Origin: Solirubrobacterales bacterium
GTDB lineage: Bacteria > Actinomycetota > Thermoleophilia > Solirubrobacterales > Solirubrobacteraceae
Assembly: GCA_027451345.1 (NCBI GenBank)
Contig: DAIDJO010000073.1
Coordinates: forward strand, 1-64,000
DNA: 64,000 nucleotides
Reading direction: 5' to 3'
Part shown: one piece after another, positions 7,261 through 14,848 of the stretch
Layout: each line of letters opens with the position of its first letter
Position numbering within the stretch: position 1 is the first letter of the stretch
Position numbers and translations under genes: made by a program
The notes under the pieces: generated by a model
What the model was told of the DNA's origin: nothing
Seen by the model: the letters and a program-made list of their open reading frames with translations, nothing else
The model's database searches: none

Positions 7261-8175
7261 ATGCTGGCGATACCGAACTTCTCAGAGGGGCGCGACCCCC
7301 ACACGATCGCCACGCTGGGCCTCGCTCTGGCGAGCCCGCCCGGGGTGCGGCTGCTCGACATCCACACCGATCCCGACCACAACCGGACGGTGTACACGCT
7401 CGCTGACGCCGCGGACGGCGACCCGACCGTCCCCGGCGCGGCGGCTCATCCGGACCCGCCGCTCGTGGAGGGGCTCGTGGCGGGCGCACGGGCGGCGATC
7501 GCTCGCCTCGACATCACCCGGCACGAGGGGGCGCACCCATATGTGGGGATGCTCGACGTCGCGCCGATCGTGTACATGGACCCGGAGGATCGCGGCCCGG
7601 CGTGCGCGCAGGCGCTCGTGCTCGGGGACCGTCTCGGGAACGAGCTCGAGATCCCGGTCTTCCTGTACGGCGAGCTCACCCAGGGGAGGGTCACGCGCGC
7701 GCACATCCGGCGCGGCGGCCCGGACAATCTGCAGCGCCGGATCGACGCCGGCGAGCTCACACCGGACTTTGGGCCGCGGCGACTGCATCCGCGGGCCGGG
7801 GCGGTGCTCGTCAGTGCTCGGCCGCCGCTGATCGCCTTCAACGCGGAACTCGCCCCTCCGGCCACCCTGGCGACGGCGGAGCGCATCGCCGCACTCATCC
7901 GCGAGGGCGGACCCGAGGGCCTGCCGGCGGTCAAGGCGATCGGCCTGACGCTCCCCCACCGGGACGACGTCGCCCAGGTCTCGACCAATGTGGAGGACTA
8001 CCGCCGCACGAACCTCGCGACACTCGTGGCGGCGATCGCGCGCCACGCCACTCCGGTGCGGGCGGAGATCGTCGGGCTGCCGCCGAGGGCGGCGTTCGCC
8101 GACTTTCCGGAGGACCTGCCCGTGCGCAACCGCCGCTACCTCGAGGACGCTCTGGGCGGCCCAGGTGAGGCGTGA
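7261..8175 (+). CDS. ftcD: Glutamate formimidoyltransferase-type protein
   Basis: From ATG 7261 the product is 304 aa. It starts MLAIPNFSEGRD, the classic beginning of the formiminotransferase N-terminal domain, and continues with HTDPDHNRTVYTLA and the catalytic-histidine region HEGAHPYVGMLDVAPIV. The family transfers the formimino group of formiminoglutamate to tetrahydrofolate at the end of histidine breakdown. There is no cyclodeaminase domain, so it is the monofunctional bacterial form. No other histidine-degradation (hut) genes are visible in the window. A GTG immediately before the ATG is an alternative start. Confidence 0.9.
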   Translation: MLAIPNFSEGRDPHTIATLGLALASPPGVRLLDIHTDPDHNRTVYTLADAADGDPTVPGAAAHPDPPLVEGLVAGARAAIARLDITRHEGAHPYVGMLDVAPIVYMDPEDRGPACAQALVLGDRLGNELEIPVFLYGELTQGRVTRAHIRRGGPDNLQRRIDAGELTPDFGPRRLHPRAGAVLVSARPPLIAFNAELAPPATLATAERIAALIREGGPEGLPAVKAIGLTLPHRDDVAQVSTNVEDYRRTNLATLVAAIARHATPVRAEIVGLPPRAAFADFPEDLPVRNRRYLEDALGGPGEA

Positions 8176-8245
8176 GCGTCGGCCCGGAAAATCCCCCGCT
8201 CAGGCCGTCGGATCGGCCCCGGACCCACTAAAGTCCGTGGCAGCC

Positions 8246-8623
8246 ATGGCCCAGACCAAGCGCAAGCGCCAGACCAAGCATCGTGGGAACGCCGCGGGGT
8301 TCGTCGAGGCGCGCGGGCGCACCGGTCGTCCGCCCACCGCGGAGGAGCGCAAGCGCGCCGATCGCGACACCCGCCGTGAGGAACGGCTCAACCGCAGGCC
8401 GACCTGGAAGGGCTCGGCGCAGCGGGCGCTGCTGGCCGGCGTCTTCATGTTCCTCTTCCTCTACTTCACCTACCACTCCAAGAGTGGGGGCAGCCGGCTC
8501 GTCGCCGCCCTCGTCTACGCCGGTGTGGCGATGCTGCTGTACATCGGGCTCGGCTACTACATCGAGATGTTCCTCTGGCGCCGGCGCATGGCCAAGAAGC
8601 AGACGGCCACCGCGCGGCGATGA
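8246..8623 (+). CDS. Small membrane protein with basic N-terminus
   Basis: From ATG 8246 the 125-aa product begins MAQTKRKRQTKHRGNAAGF. It has about 60 strongly basic residues, then two membrane helices (ALLAGVFMFLFLYFTY and LVAALVYAGVAMLLYIGLGYY) joined by a short loop, and a basic tail. This layout is common in actinobacterial small membrane proteins of unknown role. Its stop overlaps the start of the MBL hydrolase gene by 4 nt, so the two are translationally coupled. Confidence 0.8.
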   Translation: MAQTKRKRQTKHRGNAAGFVEARGRTGRPPTAEERKRADRDTRREERLNRRPTWKGSAQRALLAGVFMFLFLYFTYHSKSGGSRLVAALVYAGVAMLLYIGLGYYIEMFLWRRRMAKKQTATARR

Positions 8624-9267
8624 TCGACGTCCGCGGGTTCACGGTCGGCCCGCTCCAGGAGAACTGCTACGTCGTCCGGCGGCCGGGCGCGACGACGGCG
8701 GTGATCGTCGACCCCGGGGATGAGGCCGAGCGCCTGGTCGAAGCGCTCGAGGTGCTCGGGGTCGACTCGCTCGAGGCGATCCTGTTGACCCACTGCCATT
8801 TTGACCACGTCGGCGCCGTGACGGCCGTCCACGCCGCCACCGGCGCGCCCGTCTGGTGCCCGGAGCTCGAGACCGAGGTGCTGGCGAACATCGACGCGTA
8901 CACGTTCGCGGGCTTCGGACCGTTCGAGAGCTACCGCGCCGACCACACGGTCGCCGGGGGCGAGGCGCTCGGGCTCGCCGATCTGACCTTCGACGTGCGC
9001 TTCACCCCGGGCCACAGTCCCGGTCACGTGACCTTCGCCGTGCGGGACGAGCCCGTGCTCCTCTCCGGAGACGTCCTCTTCCAGGGCTCCGTCGGGCGCA
9101 CCGACCTCCCCGGCGGCGACTGGCCGACGCTGCTCGCCTCGATCGAGTCGCTGATGGACGAGTTCCCGCCGGACACCCGGGTGTACCCGGGGCACATGGG
9201 CCAGACGACGCTCGGGCACGAGCGGGCGACCAATCCGTTCCTCCGCGAGCTCGCCCGCCACTCGTGA
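8620..9267 (+). CDS. MBL-fold metallo-hydrolase (glyoxalase II type)
   Basis: The 215-aa protein has the full dinuclear metal motif THCHFDHVGAV (HxHxDH). It also has FTPGHSPGHV, LLSGDVLFQGSVGRTDL and a C-terminal VYPGHMGQTT. These match glyoxalase II-like hydrolases that cleave thioesters such as hydroxyacylglutathione or bacterial equivalents. The start ATG overlaps the preceding stop (ATGA). It precedes hisS by 28 nt, an arrangement often seen in actinobacteria, and is probably in the same transcript. Confidence 0.93.
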   Translation: MIDVRGFTVGPLQENCYVVRRPGATTAVIVDPGDEAERLVEALEVLGVDSLEAILLTHCHFDHVGAVTAVHAATGAPVWCPELETEVLANIDAYTFAGFGPFESYRADHTVAGGEALGLADLTFDVRFTPGHSPGHVTFAVRDEPVLLSGDVLFQGSVGRTDLPGGDWPTLLASIESLMDEFPPDTRVYPGHMGQTTLGHERATNPFLRELARHS

Positions 9268-9295
9268 GGGGTCACGTGCGCAGGACGGCCCGGCG

Positions 9296-10546
9296 ATGAT
9301 CCAGGCGCCGAAGGGGACCTATGACGTCCTGCCCCAGGAGGTCGAGCGCCGCCGGGTCCTCACCGGCCACGCCGAGCGGATCCTCGGCGCCGCCGGCTAT
9401 CAGCGGATCGAGACGCCCGCCTTTGAGGCGACCGAGCTGTTCGCCCGGGGTGTGGGCGAGGCGACGGACATCGTGCAGAAGGAGATGTACAGCTTCGACG
9501 ATGGCGGTGGGCGCTCACTGACGCTCCGGCCGGAGGGCACCGCCCCGGTCTGCCGGGCCTACATCGAGCACGGCATGCACAAGCTGCCCCAGCCGGTGAA
9601 GCTCTGGTACCTCTCGTCCTTCTTCCGCGCCGAGAACCCGCAGCGGGGCCGCTACCGCCAGTTCTGGCAGGTGGGGGCGGAGGTGATCGGCTGCGCGACC
9701 CCCGAGACCGACGCCGAGCTGATCGTCCTGCTCGCCGAGCTGCTCGAGGCGATGGGCGTCCGGGGCACCCGCCTGCGCCTGGCCAGCCTCGGCCAGCCGG
9801 AGACGCGCGGCGCGTACCGGGACGAGCTTGTGGCGTACCTGCGCGCCCACGAGTCCGAGCTCTCCGACGAGGTGCGCGGGCGCATCGAGCTGAACCCGAT
9901 GCGCGCCTTTGACTCGAGCGATCCGGGCACCCGCGCGGTGATGGCCGGCGCGCCGAAGCTGCTCGACCGATTGAGTCCCGACGACGCGGAGCACTTCGCC
10001 CACGTGCGGTCGCTCCTTGACGCCACCGGCGTCGTCTACGAGCTCGATCCGACACTCGTGCGTGGCCTCGATTACTACACCCGCACCCTGTTCGAGTTCT
10101 CAAGCGACGCGCTCGGCGCCCAGTCGGGCGTCGGCGGCGGCGGGCGCTACGACCGCCTGATCGAGCAGCTCGGCGGTCAGCCGACGCCCGGCATCGGTTG
10201 GGCCGCGGGCCTCGAGCGCATCCTCCTCGCAGCGCCCGAGCCGCCCACGGCGCCGGACGCCGTCGACCTGCTCGTCACCGTCGCGGACCGGGAGAGCCGC
10301 GAGGCCCATCTCGCCGCCTTCGTCATCGCGCGAGAGGCCCGCCGCGCCGGTCTGGCCGCGCAGCTCGAGTTGACCGGCCGGTCGCTGAAGAGCGCGCTCA
10401 AGCACGCGGATCGCATCCAGGCTCGCTACGTTGCCATCGTGAACGATCGTGACCAGGCGACCCTCAAGGACATGACCAGCGGCGAGCAGAAGGAGCTCGG
10501 CGCGGCCGCGGTGATCCCCGAGGTCCTGCGGGGTGACCGGCTGTGA
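9296..10546 (+). CDS. hisS: Histidyl-tRNA synthetase
   Basis: The 416-aa class II synthetase starts with APKGTYDVLPQE. Motif 2 reads FRAENPQRGRYRQFWQVGAE. The histidine-binding signatures are LVRGLDYYTRTLFEF and GGGGRYDRLIEQLGG, and motif 3 contains GIGWAAGLERILL. The last 90 residues are the HGTP anticodon-binding domain. It charges tRNA-His. Its stop overlaps the start of aspS. Confidence 0.98.
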   Translation: MIQAPKGTYDVLPQEVERRRVLTGHAERILGAAGYQRIETPAFEATELFARGVGEATDIVQKEMYSFDDGGGRSLTLRPEGTAPVCRAYIEHGMHKLPQPVKLWYLSSFFRAENPQRGRYRQFWQVGAEVIGCATPETDAELIVLLAELLEAMGVRGTRLRLASLGQPETRGAYRDELVAYLRAHESELSDEVRGRIELNPMRAFDSSDPGTRAVMAGAPKLLDRLSPDDAEHFAHVRSLLDATGVVYELDPTLVRGLDYYTRTLFEFSSDALGAQSGVGGGGRYDRLIEQLGGQPTPGIGWAAGLERILLAAPEPPTAPDAVDLLVTVADRESREAHLAAFVIAREARRAGLAAQLELTGRSLKSALKHADRIQARYVAIVNDRDQATLKDMTSGEQKELGAAAVIPEVLRGDRL

Positions 10547-12327
10547 TGCGACGCTCCCCGCGCGCCAACGGCTTCCGCGACGCCTGGGCCGCCGAGCTCA
10601 CCGCGGCGCGCACCGGCGCGACCGCGCGGGTCGCCGGCTGGGTGCACCGCCGCCGGGATCACGGCGGCCTGATCTTCATCGACCTGCGCGACCGCTCCGG
10701 GCTCGTGCAGCTCGTCTTCCACCCCGAGAGCGCGCCGGACGCGCACGCGGTGGCGCACCGCCTGCGGTCCGAGGACGTCATCACCGCCAGCGGCGCCGTC
10801 GTCGCGCGCGACCCCGGGAACGTCAACCCCAACCTGATCACCGGCGAGATCGAGCTCGACGTGGCGCACGTCGAGATCCTCTCCGACGCGGAGACGCCAC
10901 CGTTCCAGATCGACGACGACGGCCCGGTCGACGAGAACCTGCGCCTGCGCCACCGGACGCTCGACCTGCGCCGCACGCCGATGCGCGAGGCGCTCGAGCT
11001 GCGCCACCGGGTGATCCAGACGATCCGCGGCGTCCTCGACGAGCGGGATTTCCTGGAGATCGAGACCCCGTTCCTCACCCGCTCGACCCCTGAGGGCGCC
11101 CGCGATTTCCTCGTACCCGCCCGGACCGATCCCGGCTCGTTCTACGCCCTGCCGCAGTCCCCGCAGCTGTTCAAGCAGCTGCTGATGGTCGGCGGCCTCG
11201 AGCGCTACTACCAGATCGTCCGCTGCTTCCGTGACGAGGACTCCCGCGCCGACCGCCTGCCCGAGTTCACCCAGCTCGACATCGAGATGGCGTTCGTCGA
11301 CGAGGACGACGTGATCGAGCTGATGGAGGCCGTGTACGGGGCCGTCTTCACGTCCGAGGGCTTCGAGGTCCCCGCCGCACCGTGGCCGCGGGTGACGTGG
11401 GCGGAGGCGATGCGCCGCTGGGGCTCGGACCGGCCCGACCGCCGCTTCGGTCTCGAGCTGGTCGACCTCTCCGACGCGGTGCGCGGCAGCGAGTTCCAGG
11501 TGTTCCGTGGGGCCCTGGAGCGGCAGGACGGCACCGCGCCAGCGGGCGCGGTGCTGGGGATCAACGCCGGATCCCGGGAGCTCCCGCGCTCGGACCTCGA
11601 CGCCCTCACCGAGTTCGCCAAGCAGTACGGCGCCAAGGGGCTCGTGTGGGCGTTCGTCCAGGAGGACGGTTCGCTGCGCTCGCCGATCGCCAAGTTCCTC
11701 TCGGAGCCGGAGATCGACGCGATCAAGGTGGCCCTCTCGGCCCAGGTCGGCGACGTGCTGTTCGTGGTGGCCGACGCGGTCGCCACCGCCCGCACCGTCC
11801 TCGGGGCCCTGCGGCTCGAGCTCGCGCGCCGCTTCTCGCTCATCCCGCCGGACGCGCCGCACGACCTGCACTGGGTCGTCGAGTTCCCGATGTTCGCGGC
11901 GGACGGCGAGGGCGGTTGGACCGCCGAGCACCATCCGTTCACCGCGCCGACCGGCGATCTCTCCGATCCGGCGTCGCTGCTCTCGCGCTCCTACGACCTC
12001 GTGCTCGACGGGTCCGAGATCGGCGGCGGCTCGATCCGCATCCATTCCAGCGACGTCCAGCGCCGCGTGTTCGAGATCATCGGCCTGGACGAGGCGGAGG
12101 CCGAGAAGCGCTTCGGCTTCCTGCTCGACGCGTTCCGCTACGGCACGCCGCCGCACGGCGGCATCGCGATGGGGATCGACCGCCTGATCGCGATCCTCGC
12201 GGGCCGGGAGAACATCCGTGAGGTGATCGCCTTCCCGAAGGCGACCTCCGGGGCCGATCCGCTCACGGGCGCGCCGGCGCCGGTCGATGACCTCCAGCTC
12301 CGCGAGCTGGGCCTCCGGCTGCGCTGA
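10546..12327 (+). CDS. aspS: Aspartyl-tRNA synthetase (bacterial type, possibly non-discriminating)
   Basis: The protein of about 593 aa has an N-terminal OB anticodon domain (HRRRDHGGLIFIDLRDRSG) and a class II core (FLEIETPFLTRSTPEGARDF; YYQIVRCFRDEDSRADRLPE). It also has the bacterial GAD insertion and motif 3, GIAMGIDRLIAILAG. A histidine follows RRRD at residue 39, where E. coli AspRS has leucine. Histidine there is characteristic of non-discriminating enzymes that also charge tRNA-Asn, so asparaginyl-tRNA may be made through GatCAB. A GTG at 10543 directly before the ATG is an alternative start. Overlaps hisS. Confidence 0.97.
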   Translation: MRRSPRANGFRDAWAAELTAARTGATARVAGWVHRRRDHGGLIFIDLRDRSGLVQLVFHPESAPDAHAVAHRLRSEDVITASGAVVARDPGNVNPNLITGEIELDVAHVEILSDAETPPFQIDDDGPVDENLRLRHRTLDLRRTPMREALELRHRVIQTIRGVLDERDFLEIETPFLTRSTPEGARDFLVPARTDPGSFYALPQSPQLFKQLLMVGGLERYYQIVRCFRDEDSRADRLPEFTQLDIEMAFVDEDDVIELMEAVYGAVFTSEGFEVPAAPWPRVTWAEAMRRWGSDRPDRRFGLELVDLSDAVRGSEFQVFRGALERQDGTAPAGAVLGINAGSRELPRSDLDALTEFAKQYGAKGLVWAFVQEDGSLRSPIAKFLSEPEIDAIKVALSAQVGDVLFVVADAVATARTVLGALRLELARRFSLIPPDAPHDLHWVVEFPMFAADGEGGWTAEHHPFTAPTGDLSDPASLLSRSYDLVLDGSEIGGGSIRIHSSDVQRRVFEIIGLDEAEAEKRFGFLLDAFRYGTPPHGGIAMGIDRLIAILAGRENIREVIAFPKATSGADPLTGAPAPVDDLQLRELGLRLR

Positions 12328-12350
12328 CCTGTAACAAAAGCGTGTCGTTC

Positions 12351-12377
12351 TGCCCGCGTGCCGCCGGCCCGCGGGCA
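12351..12377 (+). terminator. Hairpin after aspS
   Basis: TGCCCGCG (12351-12358) pairs with CGCGGGCA (12370-12377) around an 11-nt loop, 23 nt after the aspS stop. It follows a short A-rich stretch (AACAAAAG). A terminator at the end of the hisS-aspS unit is plausible. Confidence 0.4.
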
Positions 12378-12388
12378 AGCTGTGCGGC

Positions 12389-13345
12389 GTGTCGCGCCCC
12401 GAACGTTCGACCTCCGCGTCGCAGAACGCGCACATAACGTCGAAAGTTCGCGTCGGGAGGCTCGCCTCCGGCCAATGCGGCCGGGTGAGTCGCGCCCAGC
12501 TCCGCGCGCTCGGCATCCCCGCCAGCACGGTCGCCCGCTGGATCGCCGCCGGCTACCTGATCCCCACGCTGCCGCGCGTCTACGCGGTCGCCCACACCGC
12601 CGGCGACGAGCGCAGTCGCCTCTTCGCGCTGATCCTCTTCGCCGGGCCGAACGCCGCGCTCAGCCATGGCACGGCGGCGCACTGGCGGGGCTGGCTGCGT
12701 CGGCCCGTCACCCTCACCCACCTGAGCACGCCCCGGCGGATCCGCACCCGCCTGCCCGGCGTGGCTCTGCACGTCGAGCGCGCCGTCGACCGCGAGCTGA
12801 TCGACGCGATCCCGTGCACGACGGTGGTGCAGACCCTGCTCGACGTCGCGGCGAGCGAGCCGCCGCGGCTCGTCCATCGCTGCCTGGCGCAGCTCGACTA
12901 TGAGCGCCGGCTCGACCCGGACGCGATCCGGACCGCCTGCGGCCGGGGACGGCCCGGCAGCGCGCGACTCCTGGACGCGCTCGCGTCCTACCTGCCGCAG
13001 CTGGCGCGCACGCGCAGCGAGCTCGAGGACGCCTTCCTGTATCTGTGTCGGGCCGCCGGGGTCCCGCTGCCGGAGGTGAACGTGATCGTCGACGGCCTCG
13101 AGGTCGACTGTCACTGGCCGGCGCTCGGTCTCGTCGTCGAGCTCGACGGCCACGGCAACCACGGCACGGCGGCCCAGCGCGGACGCGACCATCGGCGCGC
13201 GCTTCGCCTCCGCGCCCGCGGTCTGACGGTCCTCCGTTACACGCCCGACCAGGTCATCCTCGGCGCCTCGGAGGTGATCGCCGATCTCCAGCGTCAGATC
13301 GACCGGTTGCGCGAGCGTGCCGTGGGGCTCACATATCCTCCCTAG
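12389..13345 (+). CDS. DUF559 protein with AbiEi-like N-terminal region
   Basis: This 318-aa protein has an N-terminal winged-helix-like region (VSRAQLRALGIPASTVARWI) resembling the AbiEi antitoxin N-domain. A middle domain follows, then a C-terminal Vsr/DUF559-type nuclease-like domain with VDCHWPALGLVVELDGHGNH and LRARGLTVLRYTPDQV. In related restriction-like folds the D-x-E pair near WPALGLVVELDG coordinates metal. Proteins of this layout are widespread and strain-variable in actinobacteria, and their role is unknown. No toxin partner gene is next to it. It is inserted between aspS and mnmA, unlike its housekeeping neighbours. Confidence 0.75.
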   Translation: MSRPERSTSASQNAHITSKVRVGRLASGQCGRVSRAQLRALGIPASTVARWIAAGYLIPTLPRVYAVAHTAGDERSRLFALILFAGPNAALSHGTAAHWRGWLRRPVTLTHLSTPRRIRTRLPGVALHVERAVDRELIDAIPCTTVVQTLLDVAASEPPRLVHRCLAQLDYERRLDPDAIRTACGRGRPGSARLLDALASYLPQLARTRSELEDAFLYLCRAAGVPLPEVNVIVDGLEVDCHWPALGLVVELDGHGNHGTAAQRGRDHRRALRLRARGLTVLRYTPDQVILGASEVIADLQRQIDRLRERAVGLTYPP

Positions 13346-13348
13346 GAC

Positions 13349-14788
13349 ATGGATCCGCTCGCCTTCGAGCACCACCTCACCTCGCCCCAGGGCGAGGGTC
13401 ACGTCCCGCCCGACGCCTTCACGGTCACCTTCGGCGGCGGTGAGTGCTGCGACGAGGTCACCTTCAGCCTCCAGACCGACGGCCGGCGCGTCACCGACGC
13501 CGGCTTCAGCGCGAACGGCTGCGGCGCCTCGCACGCGGCCGCCTCGGCGGCCGTGACGCTCGTCCGCGGCGCGTCGCTGCTCGACGCCGCGCGGGTCGGC
13601 CCGGACCGGATCGCGGCGGAGCTCGGGGGGCTGAGTCCCGGCAAGCACCACGCCGCCTCGGTCGCCGCCGACGCGCTCGCGCGGGCCCTGGGGGCGGCCG
13701 TCCGAGCGTGTGGCGCGCTGCCCGGTCCCGCTGGACCGGCAGCGCGACGGACGCTGGTGGCGATGTCCGGCGGCGTCGACTCGAGCGTCGCGGCCCTGCT
13801 CTGCCAGCGTGAGGGCGAGGCACTCGCCGTCACGCTCGAGCTCTGGTCCGACCGTGAGAACGATGCGGCGAAGAGCTGCTGCTCGACGAGCGCCGTCGCC
13901 CAGGCCCGTTCCCTCGCGCACTCGCTCGGCCTGCCGCACTTCACGCTCGATCTGCGCGACGAGTTCCGCGCCGGCGTCGTCGAACCGTTCATCGCCGCCT
14001 ACGCCGCGGGCGAGACGCCGAACCCGTGCGTCGGCTGCAACGGGCATGTGCGGCTCGACGCGATGCTCGCCGTCGCCGACCGGCTCGGCTGTGACGCCCT
14101 GGCCACGGGGCACTACGCCCGGGTGCAGGACGGCCTGTTGCGCACCGCGGCCGATCCGGCCAAGGACCAGACCTACATGCTCGCCGCGCTGGCTCCCGGC
14201 ACCCTGGCCCGTCTGCGCTTCCCGCTCGGCGACTACGAGAAGCCGCAGGTTCGGGCGCTCGCCGCCGCCGCCGGCCTCCCGGTCGCCGCCAGGGCCGATT
14301 CGCAGGACCTCTGCTTCCTGGCGGGGACGAGCCGGGCCCGGTTCCTCGAGCGCCACGGCACGCGCGCACCGCGGCCGGGGGAGGTCGTCGACCCGGGCGG
14401 GCGCGTGCTCGGTCACCACGACGGTCACGAGCTGTTCACCGTCGGTCAGCGGCGGGGCCTCGGGGTGCACTCGGGTGAGCCGCTGTTCGTGCTCGACAAG
14501 GACGCGGCGCGCAACCGCGTCGTCGTGGGACCGCGTGAGCGCCTGCTCACCGACCGGGTGCGCGTTCGCGGCGCGCGCCTGCATCGCGAGGCGGCACGGG
14601 TGAATCGGGTGAAGCTCCGCTACCGCTCGCCGGCGCTCCCGGCCCGGATCGCCGGCGCGGCGGCCCCCGGGCACCACCGCGAGCTCACTGTCGAGCTCGA
14701 GCAGCCCGTCGCCGGCGCCGCGCCGGGCCAGCTCGCCTGCCTGATGGACGGGGAGCTGATCGTCGGCTGGGCGACGATCGCTCGCTGA
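13349..14788 (+). CDS. mnmA: IscU-like scaffold domain fused to tRNA 2-thiouridylase MnmA
   Basis: The 479-aa protein is about 120 residues longer than a normal MnmA. Residues 1-120 look like an IscU/NifU N-terminal Fe-S scaffold: GGGECCDEVTFSL (Cys 33/34), ANGCGASHAAASA (Cys 58) and LSPGKHHAASVAADAL. In IscU the last block carries HCS; here the cysteine is Ala, with His 100/101 kept. MnmA follows from about residue 133, with the PP-loop SGGVDSS (140-146), NPCVGC (Cys 227 and 230) and SQDLCF (Cys 322). MnmA makes 2-thiouridine at position 34 of Lys, Glu and Gln tRNAs. The fused scaffold suggests on-board Fe-S or sulfur handling. Confidence 0.93.
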   Translation: MDPLAFEHHLTSPQGEGHVPPDAFTVTFGGGECCDEVTFSLQTDGRRVTDAGFSANGCGASHAAASAAVTLVRGASLLDAARVGPDRIAAELGGLSPGKHHAASVAADALARALGAAVRACGALPGPAGPAARRTLVAMSGGVDSSVAALLCQREGEALAVTLELWSDRENDAAKSCCSTSAVAQARSLAHSLGLPHFTLDLRDEFRAGVVEPFIAAYAAGETPNPCVGCNGHVRLDAMLAVADRLGCDALATGHYARVQDGLLRTAADPAKDQTYMLAALAPGTLARLRFPLGDYEKPQVRALAAAAGLPVAARADSQDLCFLAGTSRARFLERHGTRAPRPGEVVDPGGRVLGHHDGHELFTVGQRRGLGVHSGEPLFVLDKDAARNRVVVGPRERLLTDRVRVRGARLHREAARVNRVKLRYRSPALPARIAGAAAPGHHRELTVELEQPVAGAAPGQLACLMDGELIVGWATIAR

Positions 14789-14848
14789 CGGCACGGACCG
14801 TCCGCGGGCGGTGGTCCGCTCCCCGGCTCCCCCTACACTGGGCCGCTC

